NCBI GenBank assembly: GCA_020633235.1
Contig: JACKEA010000001.1
Location: 1-64,000, forward strand
Direction: 5' to 3'
DNA from: Polyangiaceae bacterium
GTDB taxonomy: Bacteria; Myxococcota_A; Polyangia; Polyangiales; Polyangiaceae
Length of the DNA: 64,000 nucleotides
The position numbers and the translations under genes are program-made. Positions 1 to 7,550 of the stretch are shown here, piece after piece. Within the stretch, counting starts at the first letter, position 1, and each line of letters opens with the position of its first letter. The notes beneath the pieces are model-generated. The model ran no database searches. It worked only from the letters and a program-made list of their open reading frames with translations, and had not been told where the DNA came from.

Positions 1-80
1 GGCGCCGCCGGCTTCCGCTCGTCGCACCCGAGGGCGGCGCACAAAAGGAGGAGCCACGCCGACCGCACCATACGTCGCAT
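1..80 (-). CDS. N-terminus of a lipoprotein (partial, runs off left edge)
   Basis: Reading leftward from an ATG at 80 gives 26 codons with no stop before the window edge. They encode a basic n-region (MRRMVR), a hydrophobic core (WLLLLCAA) and a lipobox-like ALGC followed by charged residues. This is a type II (lipoprotein) signal peptide. Only the signal is visible, so function is unknown. It diverges from the deacetylase gene that starts at 124, and the 43-bp gap must hold both start regions. Confidence 0.6.
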   Translation of the reverse strand, partial: MRRMVRSAWLLLLCAALGCDERKPAA

Positions 81-123
81 CGTCGCTCCCCCGTCGCGGG
101 ACCCGCAAGCTATCATCGCCGCC

Positions 124-1164
124 GTGCGGCTCCCCTTCGCGCTGATCATCGCCCTCTTGCCCTTGTGGCCGGCAGAGCGAAGTGACGTAGCCGCGCCGCC
201 CCGACAACCTGCTGTGGCAAAGCCCGAGCTGGCTCCGGAGCCGCCGCGGCCGGTGGCGCGCATCGTGGAGGCGTTGCCCGAGGGCGATCGCGTCGCGCTG
301 GACGAGCCCGTCGTCATCCGGTTTTCGGAACAGGGCGACGTTCCGAAGCTGAAGCAGCTGGTCACGGAGCCGAGCACCGACGGCAGCGTGAGCTGGCCGA
401 ATCCGCGCACCCTGGTGTTTCGCCCCAAGCGCTGGCGGGCGGGACACCCCCAGCGGGTGGTGGTGGATGTCGGCTCGGAGCGCCGACAGATACTGTTCCG
501 CACCCAGATCCCCGAGCCGGAGGCCATCGTGCCCGGCAAGGGCAAGCGCATCGTGCTCACCTTCGACGACGGCCCGCACGATCGCCGTCAAGCGGATCAC
601 CTGCTGGACGTGCTGCGCGATCGCGGCGCGACGGCGATCTTCTTTCCCACCGGCCGCTGGGTGCGGCAGCGTCCGGATTGGCTGCGTCGCGCGGTGAAGG
701 AAGGGCACCGGGTGTGCAACCACACGTACAGTCATCGCAACCTGACGAAGCCGCCGATGACGGAGGAGCTGATCCGCTTCGAGATCGAGAACGGCGCCTC
801 CGACGGCAGCTGCAAGCTGTTCCGGCCGCCGCTCATGGCGGTGGACGGCCGCGTGGAGCGCATCGTGAAGGAGCTCGGCTATGAGCTCTTGCTGTGGGAC
901 GTGGACAGCAAGGACTGGCAGGACACCCCCGCGGTGGACGTCGAGAACTTCGTGCTCCGCCGCGCCCAGCCCGATGCCGTGGTGCTGCTCCACATCCACG
1001 CTCGCGGCACTCAAGAGGCCCTGCCCTCCATGATCGAGCGGCTGATGCAGGCGGGTTATCGCGTTTCTCACGTTCCCGCGGCCGGCGAGCCGGATGTAGG
1101 TCTAGGTGGGAGTCACGCGCGACAGGCCGACTTGGCCGCATTTCGCAATGCGCTGCTAGACTGA
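124..1164 (+). CDS. Polysaccharide deacetylase (NodB homology domain), exported
   Basis: 346 aa from a GTG start, with a hydrophobic N-terminus (residues 1-17) that suggests export or anchoring. Residues about 45-130 look like an Ig-like (Big_5-type) module. The NodB domain follows: motif 1 TFDDGPH at 146-152 supplies the catalytic Asp and metal Asp, motif 2 HTYSHRNL at 200-207 supplies the metal His pair, and FRPP, LWDVDSKDW and VVLLHIH form the later motifs. Family members remove N- or O-acetyl groups from peptidoglycan, chitin-like or exopolysaccharide chains using a divalent metal. The true substrate cannot be read from sequence. A Cys-rich surface protein lies 100 bp downstream. Confidence 0.88.
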   Translation: MRLPFALIIALLPLWPAERSDVAAPPRQPAVAKPELAPEPPRPVARIVEALPEGDRVALDEPVVIRFSEQGDVPKLKQLVTEPSTDGSVSWPNPRTLVFRPKRWRAGHPQRVVVDVGSERRQILFRTQIPEPEAIVPGKGKRIVLTFDDGPHDRRQADHLLDVLRDRGATAIFFPTGRWVRQRPDWLRRAVKEGHRVCNHTYSHRNLTKPPMTEELIRFEIENGASDGSCKLFRPPLMAVDGRVERIVKELGYELLLWDVDSKDWQDTPAVDVENFVLRRAQPDAVVLLHIHARGTQEALPSMIERLMQAGYRVSHVPAAGEPDVGLGGSHARQADLAAFRNALLD

Positions 1165-1264
1165 GAGCGGTATCGGGAAGGTTTACCTCCTCTCCTCGTA
1201 GGATTTGCGGGGCCGTTGGGCCCACAAGCCTTACCCGTTGCTTACCCCAAGGAGACAAGACCCC

Positions 1265-2173
1265 ATGCGAAAGCAGATTGCCGCGCTGTTCAGCGCGCTG
1301 GCCCTCGCCGTCCCGCTGTTCGTGTCCTCCCCCGCCCACGCGGGCCTCGAGGCCTGCGGCGACATCAACGTATCCGCAGAAGCCAAGTGCGAGGCCGACG
1401 TCACCGGCGGCTGCGAAGCCAACTGCGACAGCCTCAGCTTCGAAGCTGCCTGCTCCGCCAAGGGCTACGTCCAGTGCGACGGCCAGTGCTCGGGCACGGC
1501 CACCGCCGAGTGCACCGGGAGCTGCAACGTGGATGGCTGCAAGGCCAAGTGCGATGCGGATCCGGGGAACTTCGACTGCTCCGCCAACTGCACCGCGGAC
1601 TGCTCCGCGGACTGCAGCGGCAGCTGCGAGGCCGAGTGCGCCTCCGACGCCAACAAGAGCGAGTGCAAGAGCAAGTGCGAAGGCTCCTGCAAGGCCACCT
1701 GCCAGGGCGAGTGCAAGGGCAGCTGCGAGGGCACGCCGCCCTCTGCCACCTGCGAGGCCAAGTGCAGCGCCAGCTGCTCCGGCCAGTGCACCGCCAAGAG
1801 CAACATCAAGTGCCAGGTCGACTGCCAGGGCAAGCTCGACGCCCAGTGCCAAGCGGATCTCAAGGGTGGCTGTCAGGTCGACTGTCAGAGCCCCCAGGGC
1901 GCCGTGGTGTGCGACGGCGAGTACGTGGACACCAACGGCAACGCCAAGGAGTGCTTGGACGCGCTGACCGCATGGACCGCCAAGATCAAGGCCAGCGCCA
2001 GCTCCAGTGGTAGCGCCAGCTGCTCCGGCGGCTCCTGCCAAGCGGAAGGTGAAGCCGAAGCCAGCGCCAGCTGCGCTGCGGCTCCTGGCACCACCGGTGG
2101 CAACGTCGCCGCGCTGGCCGCCCTGGCCGGTCTCGCGGGCATCGTGATCAGCCGTCGCCGTCGGCGTCGCTGA
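1265..2173 (+). CDS. Cysteine-rich secreted protein with MYXO-CTERM-like tail
   Basis: 302 aa. The ATG at 1265 is chosen because it opens a clear Sec signal (MRKQIAALF...PAHAG) and is preceded by AAGGAG at -12; an in-frame upstream start at 1205 would add an implausible leader. The mature part has about 37 cysteines in short repeats such as C-x3-C and C-x2-3-C (for example CSANCTADCSADC and CKSKCEGSCKATC), which suggests a disulfide-knotted rod. After a Ser/Ala-rich stretch it ends in a hydrophobic helix (NVAALAALAGLAGIVI) and six arginines. That architecture is MYXO-CTERM/PEP-CTERM-like surface sorting, but the usual Cys just before the helix is not evident. Function unknown, probably envelope structure. 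Confidence 0.85.
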   Translation: MRKQIAALFSALALAVPLFVSSPAHAGLEACGDINVSAEAKCEADVTGGCEANCDSLSFEAACSAKGYVQCDGQCSGTATAECTGSCNVDGCKAKCDADPGNFDCSANCTADCSADCSGSCEAECASDANKSECKSKCEGSCKATCQGECKGSCEGTPPSATCEAKCSASCSGQCTAKSNIKCQVDCQGKLDAQCQADLKGGCQVDCQSPQGAVVCDGEYVDTNGNAKECLDALTAWTAKIKASASSSGSASCSGGSCQAEGEAEASASCAAAPGTTGGNVAALAALAGLAGIVISRRRRRR

Positions 2174-2194
2174 TCCTCTCGCCGAGGCCAATGC

Positions 2195-2232
2195 CGAGGC
2201 GTCGTGACTCCGGTCGCGACGCCTCGTTTACG
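2195..2232 (+). terminator. Intrinsic terminator after the Cys-rich gene
   Basis: A perfect 10-bp stem, CGAGGCGTCG (2195-2204) with CGACGCCTCG (2217-2226) and a 12-nt loop, is followed by TTTACGTTTGTCTGTT. It lies 21 bp after the stop at 2173. The T-rich tail runs directly into a copy of the dispersed repeat. Confidence 0.75.
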
Positions 2233-2267
2233 TTTGTCTGTTGGTCCGGCGCGATCCCCGTCGCGCC
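2232..2267 (+). repeat. Dispersed palindromic repeat, copy 1
   Basis: Core TGTTGGTCCGGCGCG followed by ATCCCCG and TCGCG. CGCGA...TCGCG forms a hairpin. It sits between the terminator of the Cys-rich gene and a truncated nuclease relic. Confidence 0.75.
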
Positions 2268-2289
2268 CCGAATGCACGCAACGTCGCGC

Positions 2290-3056
2290 TGGCGACCCGC
2301 CGCCGGCGAAGTCGCGCGCGAAAGAGCTGGCCGCACTACGTCGTCAATCGATGGTCGAGCACAGAAACTCCGACTCTCCTGATCGTGATGGCGACGACCC
2401 GAAGCGTGGCGCGTTGGGCGCGCCGGCCCATCGACACCGGCCATCCCGGATTCGTGCTGCGTCCTCTCGTGCTCGGCCCTGACAACGTGCCGTGCGTGAC
2501 CGACGAGCGCCAGGCCATTGGAAATCCGCAGCTCTCCGTTCTCAGCGCCGTTCTCCACGGCAAGAGCCGAGAGGGCGTGCAGGTGGGAACGGCGGCGCTG
2601 GCCGCCGCCATGACACTCCCGGCAGAGCAGGCTATGCTTTGCCTGGACCTGATACTCAACGCAGCATCAGCATCCGCCCGACGGCAGTTGGAGACCCTCA
2701 TGGTGCAACACTACGAGCCGACAAACCCCTTCCTCCGACGCCTGTTGAAGGAAGCCCACGAGAAGGCCCGCGAGGAAGTGCGCCAGGAAGTGCGCCAGGA
2801 AGTGCGCCAGGAAGTGCGCCAGGAAGTGCGCCAGGAAGTAAGCGAGGAAGTGCGCCAGGAAGTAAGCGAGGAAGTGCGCCAGGAAGGTCGCATTCTGGCG
2901 ACCGCAGAAGACGTCATCGGGGTCTTGGACGCCCGAGGCCTCCGCGTTTCCAGAGCGGAGACGCGGCGCATTCGCGACTGTCGCGACCTCGAGACGCTGC
3001 GCGCGTGGCTCCGTCGCGCCGCCACCGTGACCCGAACGGAAGATCTGTTCGAGTAG
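2290..3056 (+). pseudogene. 5'-truncated Rpn/PD-(D/E)XK-type nuclease relic
   Basis: The open frame resembles the middle and C-terminal half of a myxobacterial family of about 300 aa (Rpn-like PD-(D/E)XK proteins). It contains a SWPHYVVN segment, ARRPIDTGHPGF, PLVLGPDNVPCVTDE, a charged coiled linker and a C-terminal segment with DLETLRAWLRRAATV. The expected N-terminal part, which carries the catalytic Asp and the E-x-Q strand before the SWPxYV segment, is absent; upstream is the dispersed repeat. No start codon with a ribosome site gives a complete protein. ATG at about 2388 could express a remnant. The linker is encoded by 12-bp repeats. I call it a decayed gene fragment from comparison with recalled family architecture. 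Confidence 0.6.
2776..2884 (+). repeat. 12-bp tandem repeat encoding (EVRQ)n
   Basis: About nine in-frame units of GAAGTGCGCCAG, with GAAGTAAGCGAG variants, encode EVRQ/EVSE and extend a charged coiled-coil linker. Such arrays change length by slippage without shifting frame. Confidence 0.85.
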
Positions 3057-3060
3057 CGGC

Positions 3061-3780
3061 TCAGTCCGGCTTGCCGCAGCGGATGGAGCCGCCCTCGAAC
3101 AGACAGCTCTCGCCCTTCTTCTCGCACTTCTCGTCAACCACGAACTTGCTGCCCTTGCACACTACGATGGCCTTGCGGTCGAGGGCGCAGGCGTTCTTGC
3201 CCTCCATCTCCTTGATGCAAGGATCGTCGAGCTTGGCCACGCTCAGGTCGCAGTCGAGCTTTCCGTCTTTCGCGCTGCAGCCATCGGGACCGCGGCACCA
3301 GAACGACAGCGCCATCTTGCCGCTCTGACAGGTGAGCAGCTGCTTGCCGTCGGTGCTGCAGCCCTTCGGCTTCTCGGTGTCCTTGCAGGCGTCTCCGGGG
3401 GCGGCAATGGATGTGTCGCAGGTGGGCCGGCCGTCGCTCGAGGTGCAGCCCTTCGGGCCGCGGCACGGCGATGGCTGGTACTTGCCTTCGACACAAGCGA
3501 TGAGTGTCTTTTCGTCCGAGCACGCCGCGGCGCCCACGTCGTCCGTGGAGCAAGGGTCCCCCGGCTTGTTCTTGCTGATGTCGCAGTGAATGCCATCCGG
3601 CGTGATGGAACAGCCGCCGGGGCCGCGGCAGGGCGTGGCGATGTACTTCCCGCCTTGGCAGGCGAGCTGCGTCTGCTTGTCCTGACAGCGCGCTTCACCC
3701 TTGTCGCACGAAGTTCCGACACCGGGCTTGCAGCCTGCACACACGACCAGCAAGAGAACGAAGAACGAATTCCACTTCAT
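3061..3780 (-). CDS. Cys-rich lipoprotein with four tandem repeats
   Basis: 239 aa. The signal peptide (MKWNSFFVLLLVV) ends in a VCAGC lipobox. The mature protein consists of four tandem modules of about 50 residues, each with the pattern C-x-D...C...GK...CRGPxGC...C.D, so six to eight cysteines per module are probably disulfide-bonded. It is likely outer-membrane anchored. No catalytic motif is visible. The 3' end faces the nuclease relic, with 4 bp between stops. A similar Cys-repeat lipoprotein lies at 9063-9965. Confidence 0.85.
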   Translation of the reverse strand: MKWNSFFVLLLVVCAGCKPGVGTSCDKGEARCQDKQTQLACQGGKYIATPCRGPGGCSITPDGIHCDISKNKPGDPCSTDDVGAAACSDEKTLIACVEGKYQPSPCRGPKGCTSSDGRPTCDTSIAAPGDACKDTEKPKGCSTDGKQLLTCQSGKMALSFWCRGPDGCSAKDGKLDCDLSVAKLDDPCIKEMEGKNACALDRKAIVVCKGSKFVVDEKCEKKGESCLFEGGSIRCGKPD

Positions 3781-3930
3781 GTTCGCCGCATCGTAGCCGC
3801 ACCCGGCCTTCGGGAGCCAGGGCCCGGCGCTTGACGTTGTGGATCCCCGACACTACCGCTTGTTCGCTCCAAAGCGTGGATGGCTCGCATCCAGTGAGCT
3901 CCGCGATCACGCGGGAGAGGAGGAAGAGAG

Positions 3931-4569
3931 ATGGGACTTCATCTGGGCAGCACGGCGCCGGACTTCGAGCAGGAATCTACGGATGGGCGCATCAAATTTC
4001 ACGACTGGATCGGCGATAAGTGGGCGGTCTTGTTCTCCCACCCCAAGGATTTCACCCCCGTGTGCACCACCGAGCTCGGTCGCGCAGCGAACTTGAAGGA
4101 AGAGTTCGACAAGCGTGGCGTGAAGATGATCGCCGTGAGCGTGGATTCGGTGGACGACCACAAGAAGTGGGTGGGCGACATCGAAGACACCCAGAAGGCG
4201 AAGATGAACTTCCCCATTCTGGGAGACGCCGACCGCAAGGTGGCCAAGCTCTACGACATGATCCACGAAGAGGCGGACAACACCCTCACCGTGCGCTCCG
4301 TGTTCGTGATCGACTCGAGCAAGAAGATCCGCGCGATGATCACTTATCCGGCCAGTACGGGGCGGAACTTCGCGGAGATCTTGCGTGTGATCGACTCGCT
4401 GAAGCTGACGGACAACTTCAAGGTGGCGACGCCCGTGGATTGGACGGACGGCGGAGACTGCGTGATCGTGCCGTCGATCACCGACAAGAAGGAGCTCGAG
4501 GAGCGCTTTCCGAAGGGCTACCAAGAGCTCAGGCCGTATCTCAGGATGACGCCACAGCCGAACAAGTGA
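3931..4569 (+). CDS. 1-Cys peroxiredoxin (Prx6 class)
   Basis: 212 aa. It reduces peroxides through a single peroxidatic cysteine. The catalytic box HPKDFTPVCTTELGR spans residues 37-51, with His37, Thr42 and Cys45 in the PxxxTxxC context, and the length fits the Prx6/AhpC-TSA 1-Cys family. A second Cys (in GDCVIVPS) lies in the C-terminal dimerisation domain and is not a classical resolving position. The ATG follows the purine-rich ribosome site GAGGAAGAGAG. No signal peptide, so it is cytoplasmic. A strong bidirectional terminator separates it from the convergent VWA gene. Confidence 0.93.
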   Translation: MGLHLGSTAPDFEQESTDGRIKFHDWIGDKWAVLFSHPKDFTPVCTTELGRAANLKEEFDKRGVKMIAVSVDSVDDHKKWVGDIEDTQKAKMNFPILGDADRKVAKLYDMIHEEADNTLTVRSVFVIDSSKKIRAMITYPASTGRNFAEILRVIDSLKLTDNFKVATPVDWTDGGDCVIVPSITDKKELEERFPKGYQELRPYLRMTPQPNK

Positions 4570-4570
4570 G

Positions 4571-4610
4571 GCGCGACGGGATCCGCGCCGGACCAACAAA
4601 CAAACGAAAA
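4571..4610 (-). repeat. Dispersed palindromic repeat, copy 2
   Basis: On the minus strand it reads TTTGTTTGTTGGTCC, GGCGCG, GATCCCG and TCGCGCC. GGCGCG and CGCGCC arms form a hairpin. It lies directly after the peroxiredoxin stop and next to the terminator stem. Confidence 0.75.
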
Positions 4611-4611
4611 T

Positions 4612-4654
4612 GGGCGCGTCGGGAGCTACCCGGCGCGCCCTTCGTTCTTCGTTC
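4612..4654. terminator. Bidirectional terminator between convergent genes
   Basis: A 12-bp stem, GGGCGCGTCGGG (4612-4623) with CCCGGCGCGCCC (4629-4640), has one G-T wobble and a 5-nt loop. It is followed on the plus strand by TTCGTTCTTCGTT and on the minus strand by ATTTTCGTTTGTTTG. It serves the peroxiredoxin and the VWA gene. Confidence 0.8.
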
Positions 4655-4658
4655 AACG

Positions 4659-5981
4659 TCACTCGGCGACGACGAGCCGCTCGCTGCAGGGCTTGGCGTT
4701 TTCGTCCTTGCCCAGGCCCGCGATGCGGGTCGGGTCGCGATCCACCGAGGCGAGCTCGCTCTTGATCTTCCGGGTGATGAGCTGGTCCAAGTTGCCGCTC
4801 TGGTAGTTCTCGTGGGTGCCGCCGCAGCCGCTCTTGGCGTCCCCGGCGCCGGTGGACTGCGGGCCTGCACCACCCCGCAGCACGAACATGTTGGTGCCGC
4901 CGGTGTACTGGGCGATCTGACGGAACACCAGCTGACCGACGTCGTTCATGCCGGAGGCGGCGATGGTGAAGACCTTGATGCCCTTCTTCGAAGCGCGCCG
5001 CATGCTGTCGGTGTACTTGCTGCCGTAGTCCAAGTGGGGCGGCGCGTCCGCGATCACGAAGGTCATGCGGGCCACCGATTGCTCGCTCCACTGCAGGTTG
5101 TCGATGGCCTTGGCCAGGCCGGAGTTCATGTCCTCCGGCATGTCGCCGCCGCCGTTTGCGTCGATGTGAGCGATCTTTTTCTGGAAGGCGGCGATGTCCG
5201 TGGTCATGGGGTACACGCGCGTGACGAAATCGTCGCTCTTGTCTTTGTATTCCACGAGGCCCACGCGAACGCTGGACAGCGGGGTTTCCAGGGTGCTGGC
5301 CACCTTGGCGAGGGTCGCCTTCACGGCGGCGATCTCTTCGGACATGCTGCCGGTGGTGTCGAGCACGAAGGCGACATCGATGGTTCGCGTCGTGGGCAGT
5401 ATCCGCCCGTCCGCGAGCGCGAGCGTGATCACGCCATCGCTGCCGGACAGATCGTGCTTGGCGCTGGCCGTCGAGCTGCCGCAGCGTGCGCTCACGGTCA
5501 GGCGCTTGCCGGACAGGCCTTCTGCTCGCGGGAACAGCAGCGCGCGGCCGGAGGCGAGGGTGGACAGCTCCACTGTGTGCTGCTTTTCGTCGCTGACGCT
5601 CAGGCGGCAGTTGGGCACTGCCTTGCCGGCCTTGTCCTTGACCACCACGAAGCGGCGCACGGAGACATCGAGGCCCGCCGTCGGGCCGCTCTCGGCGCCT
5701 TCCAGGTACTCGAGGAAGTCGCGGTAGTTGGCGTTGTCGTCCCACTCTCCCGCGCGCACGCCGGCAGCTGCCGAGCGGTCCGCCATCTCGAGGCCCGCCG
5801 TCGCCGCGGGAGCCGGGGCGGCCGCTTCTTCGCTGGGCGCTTCTGCGGCCATGGCCTCGGGCTGGGGGTAGCCCGGCGCTGCGTAGCCGGCGCTCGGGGC
5901 CATGGCGCTCCGCTCGCCGGCGGCGCCACAGGCGAGCAGGGACAAGGAAATCAGGCTGGGGGCGTAGCGTGCGAGCTTCAT
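4659..5981 (-). CDS. VWA-domain lipoprotein
   Basis: 440 aa. The signal ends in a LACG lipobox near residue 18. A Pro/Ala-rich spacer leads to a beta-sandwich-like region (about 90-190), then a von Willebrand A domain: DVAFVLDTTGSMSEE carries the DxTGS MIDAS metal site, with a second metal-site segment at GGGDMPED and FVIADAPPH strands after it. VWA domains bind protein ligands or scaffold complexes on the cell surface. A cleft with conserved Cys near the C-terminus (SGCGGTHENYQ) is unassigned. Substrate or partner unknown. Confidence 0.85.
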   Translation of the reverse strand: MKLARYAPSLISLSLLACGAAGERSAMAPSAGYAAPGYPQPEAMAAEAPSEEAAAPAPAATAGLEMADRSAAAGVRAGEWDDNANYRDFLEYLEGAESGPTAGLDVSVRRFVVVKDKAGKAVPNCRLSVSDEKQHTVELSTLASGRALLFPRAEGLSGKRLTVSARCGSSTASAKHDLSGSDGVITLALADGRILPTTRTIDVAFVLDTTGSMSEEIAAVKATLAKVASTLETPLSSVRVGLVEYKDKSDDFVTRVYPMTTDIAAFQKKIAHIDANGGGDMPEDMNSGLAKAIDNLQWSEQSVARMTFVIADAPPHLDYGSKYTDSMRRASKKGIKVFTIAASGMNDVGQLVFRQIAQYTGGTNMFVLRGGAGPQSTGAGDAKSGCGGTHENYQSGNLDQLITRKIKSELASVDRDPTRIAGLGKDENAKPCSERLVVAE

Positions 5982-6048
5982 GCACGAAAGAACGCACCCG
6001 CCCGGAGGATCTTACAGAAGGATGTCGGGGCGGCGCGAAGCCCGTCCC

Positions 6049-6447
6049 TCAGCGCCGAACGACGCGCTCCGTCGAGGCGAAGGACAGGCAGCTCACCACG
6101 CTCCGGGAAAGGTCCTGGGCATGCGCCTTCGCGATGAACAGGCCGGCGCGGTGCTGCGCCTGGGCGCGGCGGTCGCCTCGGGCCGTGGCTGCACGAAGCC
6201 CCGAAAGGTGCCGCTCGGCGATGCGCGCTTCGGCGTGGGCCATGCTCAGCTTGCCGCTGACGCAACGGGCGGCTTCGGGCCCCAGGTGCGCGCGCGCCAT
6301 GCGGAGCTCGCGCTGGATCTGCTCCGCCGCGCGATGGACGTCCGCTACCATCGCCTTGGGCGACGCGGCGCGAGGCGCTGGTGCGCTGGCCAGAGCGGTG
6401 GACGAGAGCACCAAGACCGCGACGGCGGCCATTCGAATTCCGAGCAT
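6049..6447 (-). CDS. Small secreted helical protein
   Basis: 132 aa. A Sec-type signal (MLGIRMAAVAVLVLSSTALASA) precedes an Ala/Arg/His-rich sequence predicted to be almost entirely helical. Only two cysteines are present in the mature chain (ARCVSGK and VSCLSF) and could form one disulfide across a helical hairpin. No recognised domain. It lies between the MDR oxidoreductase and the VWA gene on the same strand, without overlap. Confidence 0.65.
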   Translation of the reverse strand: MLGIRMAAVAVLVLSSTALASAPAPRAASPKAMVADVHRAAEQIQRELRMARAHLGPEAARCVSGKLSMAHAEARIAERHLSGLRAATARGDRRAQAQHRAGLFIAKAHAQDLSRSVVSCLSFASTERVVRR

Positions 6448-6481
6448 TCGGCGGGTCAGATGCCGCCGTGCTGCCGCGCGT

Positions 6482-7501
6482 TCAGGCGGCGTTCAGATCG
6501 ATGCAGATCTTGCCGAAATGATCTCCGCGGCCCATGTGCTCGAAGGCGGCTTTCGCGTCCGAGAGCGGGAACACCTTGTCGACCACCGGGCGGAGCTTGG
6601 CCTGGGAGATGGCTCGGTTCATCGCCTCGAAGCTCTCCCGATGTCCCACGATCACGCCTTGCAGCCGCACGTTCTGCATCAGCACCGGCAGCAGGTTCAC
6701 GTCCGTCGTCGGCCCGGAGAGCACGCCGATGACGCTCACGGTTCCCCCTGGGCGAACGGCGCGCAATGAATTTTGAAGCGTGCCGGCGCCACCGACCTCG
6801 ATGACCTGATCCACGCCCCGTCCGCCGGTGAGATCCTTGGCGGCTTTGCCCCACTCGGCGGTGGTCTTGTAGTTGAGGGTCTCGTCCGCACCGAGCTCGC
6901 GAGCGCGGGCGAGCTTTTCGTCGCTGCTGCTGGTGATGATCACGCGGGCGCCGAACAGCTTGGCCAGCTGCAGCGCGAACACGCTCACGCCACCGGTGCC
7001 CAGGGTCAGCACTGTCTCTCCGGCGGCCAGCCGTCCCTCGGTGACCAGCGCGCTCCAGGCGGTCACGGCGGCGCAGGGCAAGGTCGCGGCTTCGGCGTCC
7101 GAGAGATGCTCGGGGACGCTGACGACCGACTCTTCGGAGACGACCATCTTCTGGGCAAGCGTGCCGTCCAGCGGACCGCCCAGGGTGGTGCGGAGCTTTT
7201 CCCGCGCGGGCTCACCGGCGAGCCAGCCCTGCGCAAAGATGGGACACACGCGATCTCCGACCCTAACGCGAGTCACGCCTGCGCCCACGGCTTCCACCCG
7301 GCCGACGCCATCGGAGGCGGGGATCAGCGGCAGCGGCTGCCGCGGGTTGTACATGCCCCGCACCATCAACAGGTCGCGAAAGTTCAGGGACGCCGCGGTC
7401 ATGCCGAGGAGGATCTGCCCGGGACCGGGCGCGGGATCCGGCCGCTCGACGAGGGCGAGGTTTTCGAGACCGAAGCTGCCTTGGATGACGAGGGCTTTCA
7501 T
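6482..7501 (-). CDS. Zinc-independent MDR oxidoreductase (quinone reductase-like)
   Basis: 339 aa from the ATG at 7501; a longer in-frame extension has no family support. This is a medium-chain dehydrogenase/reductase. It has a GroES-like N-terminal domain, and a Rossmann fold with GTGGVSVFALQLAK at about 168-181 binds NAD(P)H. Where zinc enzymes have a Cys ligand it has NFRD (40-43), and the four-Cys structural-zinc lobe is missing, so it belongs with the quinone oxidoreductase-like, zinc-free members. The substrate is probably a small enone, quinone or alcohol. It diverges from the DUF4832 lipoprotein gene with only about 50 bp between starts. Confidence 0.88.
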   Translation of the reverse strand: MKALVIQGSFGLENLALVERPDPAPGPGQILLGMTAASLNFRDLLMVRGMYNPRQPLPLIPASDGVGRVEAVGAGVTRVRVGDRVCPIFAQGWLAGEPAREKLRTTLGGPLDGTLAQKMVVSEESVVSVPEHLSDAEAATLPCAAVTAWSALVTEGRLAAGETVLTLGTGGVSVFALQLAKLFGARVIITSSSDEKLARARELGADETLNYKTTAEWGKAAKDLTGGRGVDQVIEVGGAGTLQNSLRAVRPGGTVSVIGVLSGPTTDVNLLPVLMQNVRLQGVIVGHRESFEAMNRAISQAKLRPVVDKVFPLSDAKAAFEHMGRGDHFGKICIDLNAA

Positions 7502-7550
7502 GGCGTGGAAACGGTAGCCATGACGTGGCGCGAGGTACAACATGTGGTGC

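Noticed and set aside
1165..1264. Riboswitch in the region before the Cys-rich gene
   Set aside because: Only a short GGGCC/GGCCC stem and a ribosome site; no recognisable conserved aptamer.
833..2191. Long minus-strand open frame of 452 codons opposite the deacetylase and Cys-rich genes
   Set aside because: Ala/Gly-rich low-complexity product typical of the antisense of GC-rich coding DNA, and no ribosome site or signal.
4020..6137. Plus-strand frame of 705 codons through the VWA gene
   Set aside because: It is the mirror of the VWA coding strand; the product is rich in Arg/Gly/His and unlike a folded protein.
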